Position numbers and translations under genes: made by a program
The notes under the pieces: model-generated
Told to the model about the DNA's origin: nothing
Database searches by the model: none
The model's input: only the letters and a program-made list of their open reading frames with translations
Part shown: piece by piece, positions 6,065 through 6,380 of the stretch
How positions within the stretch are numbered: position 1 is the stretch's first letter
How the letters are laid out: every line of letters begins with the position of its first letter
Assembly: GCA_044227805.1 (NCBI GenBank)
Contig: JBGAWA010000138.1
Location: 1 to 6,380 of the forward strand
Direction: 5' to 3'
Length of the DNA: 6,380 nt
Source of the DNA: JACCZZ01 sp044227805
GTDB lineage: Bacteria > Bacteroidota > Bacteroidia > Chitinophagales > UBA10324

Positions 6065-6194
6065 AGGAGTAAGAGATTACAGATCAGGAATCAGGAATAT
6101 TGAAAAGGGTAAAGGCTGATAACTAATTAAAGTCGAAGTAAATTTAGAAATTTATTCATCATCACATCATCGTAAATGTTTAAATCAACAACCC
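6065..6194. promoter_or_regulatory. Divergent intergenic region with a 16-bp A/T palindrome
   Basis: The 130 bases separate the dioxygenase and SDR start codons and must hold both promoters. TAAATTT-AG-AAATTTA (6139-6154) is a perfect inverted repeat with a 2-base centre and could be a regulator site, but A/T-rich palindromes are common by chance. I do not see a convincing TTTG/TAnnTTTG promoter pair for either gene. Confidence 0.3.
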
Positions 6195-6380
6195 ATGAAT
6201 ACAACACTGACCGGCAGGAATGCACTGGTATGTGGCAGCAGTAAAGGTATTGGAAAGGCAGTGGCCGTAGCGCTCGCCGCACAAGGTGCCAACATCACCC
6301 TTACTGCCCGCAACGAAGAATCCTTGCTGGCCGCCATCCGTGAACTGGATACATCGAACGGACAGCAACATGATTTTATA
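6195..6380 (+). CDS. Short-chain dehydrogenase/reductase (SDR), 5' part, cut by window end
   Basis: ATG at 6195 begins 62 codons that run off the right edge. Residues 9-19 (NALVCGSSKGI, then G20) form the first Rossmann strand and the glycine-rich cofactor loop G14-S-S-K-G-I-G20, the SDR form of TGxxxGIG. GANITLTARNEESL (31-44) is the second strand, with Arg39 placed as in NADP(H)-preferring members. The catalytic Ser-Tyr-Lys residues would lie beyond the edge. It is likely a cytoplasmic oxidoreductase of the 3-oxoacyl-ACP reductase-like group. Its head-to-head position with the 3-hydroxyanthranilate dioxygenase suggests a link with kynurenine-pathway catabolism, but the substrate cannot be assigned. 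Confidence 0.85.
   Translation, partial: MNTTLTGRNALVCGSSKGIGKAVAVALAAQGANITLTARNEESLLAAIRELDTSNGQQHDFI

Noticed and set aside
6180..6371. Minus-strand frame of 63 codons opposite the SDR start
   Set aside because: It is the antisense of a well-supported SDR N-terminus.

Overview
The window looks like a chromosomal segment of a free-living Bacteroidota, probably a Chitinophagaceae- or Saprospiria-type organism, possibly from a metagenome. The evidence is two large secreted proteins that both end in a type IX secretion system (T9SS) type A sorting domain, a Bacteroidota-type 3-hydroxyanthranilate dioxygenase, and no clear Shine-Dalgarno sequences.

Layout, left to right. (1) 1-1043 (+): the 3' end of a repeat-containing T9SS-exported surface protein, with two 51-residue tandem repeats, two Ig-like modules and a sorting domain. 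A strong terminator follows at 1066-1097. (2) 1141-2145 (-): a dead IS110-family recombinase gene carrying a frameshift, a nonsense codon, and a 156-bp repeat in place of part of its C-terminal domain. (3) 2152-2530: a short and then a full copy of the same repeat, with possible degenerate coding sequence between them. (4) 2762-5150 (-): a secreted protein with two CUB domains and a T9SS sorting domain, split by one extra base in an 8-base homopolymer. It has its own terminator at 2697-2738. (5) 5151-5713: an intergenic region with a third, diverged full copy of the 156-bp repeat. (6) 5714-6064 (-): a 3-hydroxyanthranilate 3,4-dioxygenase gene that has lost about 55 codons in frame, including most of the catalytic cupin core. 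(7) 6195-6380 (+): the start of a divergently transcribed short-chain dehydrogenase/reductase, cut by the window edge.

The most unusual element is the interspersed repeat. Three copies of 156, 156 and 157 bp (1298-1453, 2375-2530, 5495-5651) share imperfect terminal inverted repeats (AACCC...GGGTT), a short A/T-rich hairpin near one end and a long central hairpin with 23-nt arms and a 32-nt loop. The sequence changes between copies, but the central pairing is partly kept by compensating changes. None of the copies encodes an obvious protein. They behave like a MITE or a REP-like structured repeat, and two of them are entangled with the IS110 remnant.

Functionally the window joins two unrelated themes. 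One is cell-surface adhesion or secretion through T9SS. The other is tryptophan/kynurenine degradation (dioxygenase plus adjacent SDR). Several genes look damaged, namely the transposase, the CUB protein and the dioxygenase. This could reflect real decay, or in the single-base case an assembly or sequencing error.
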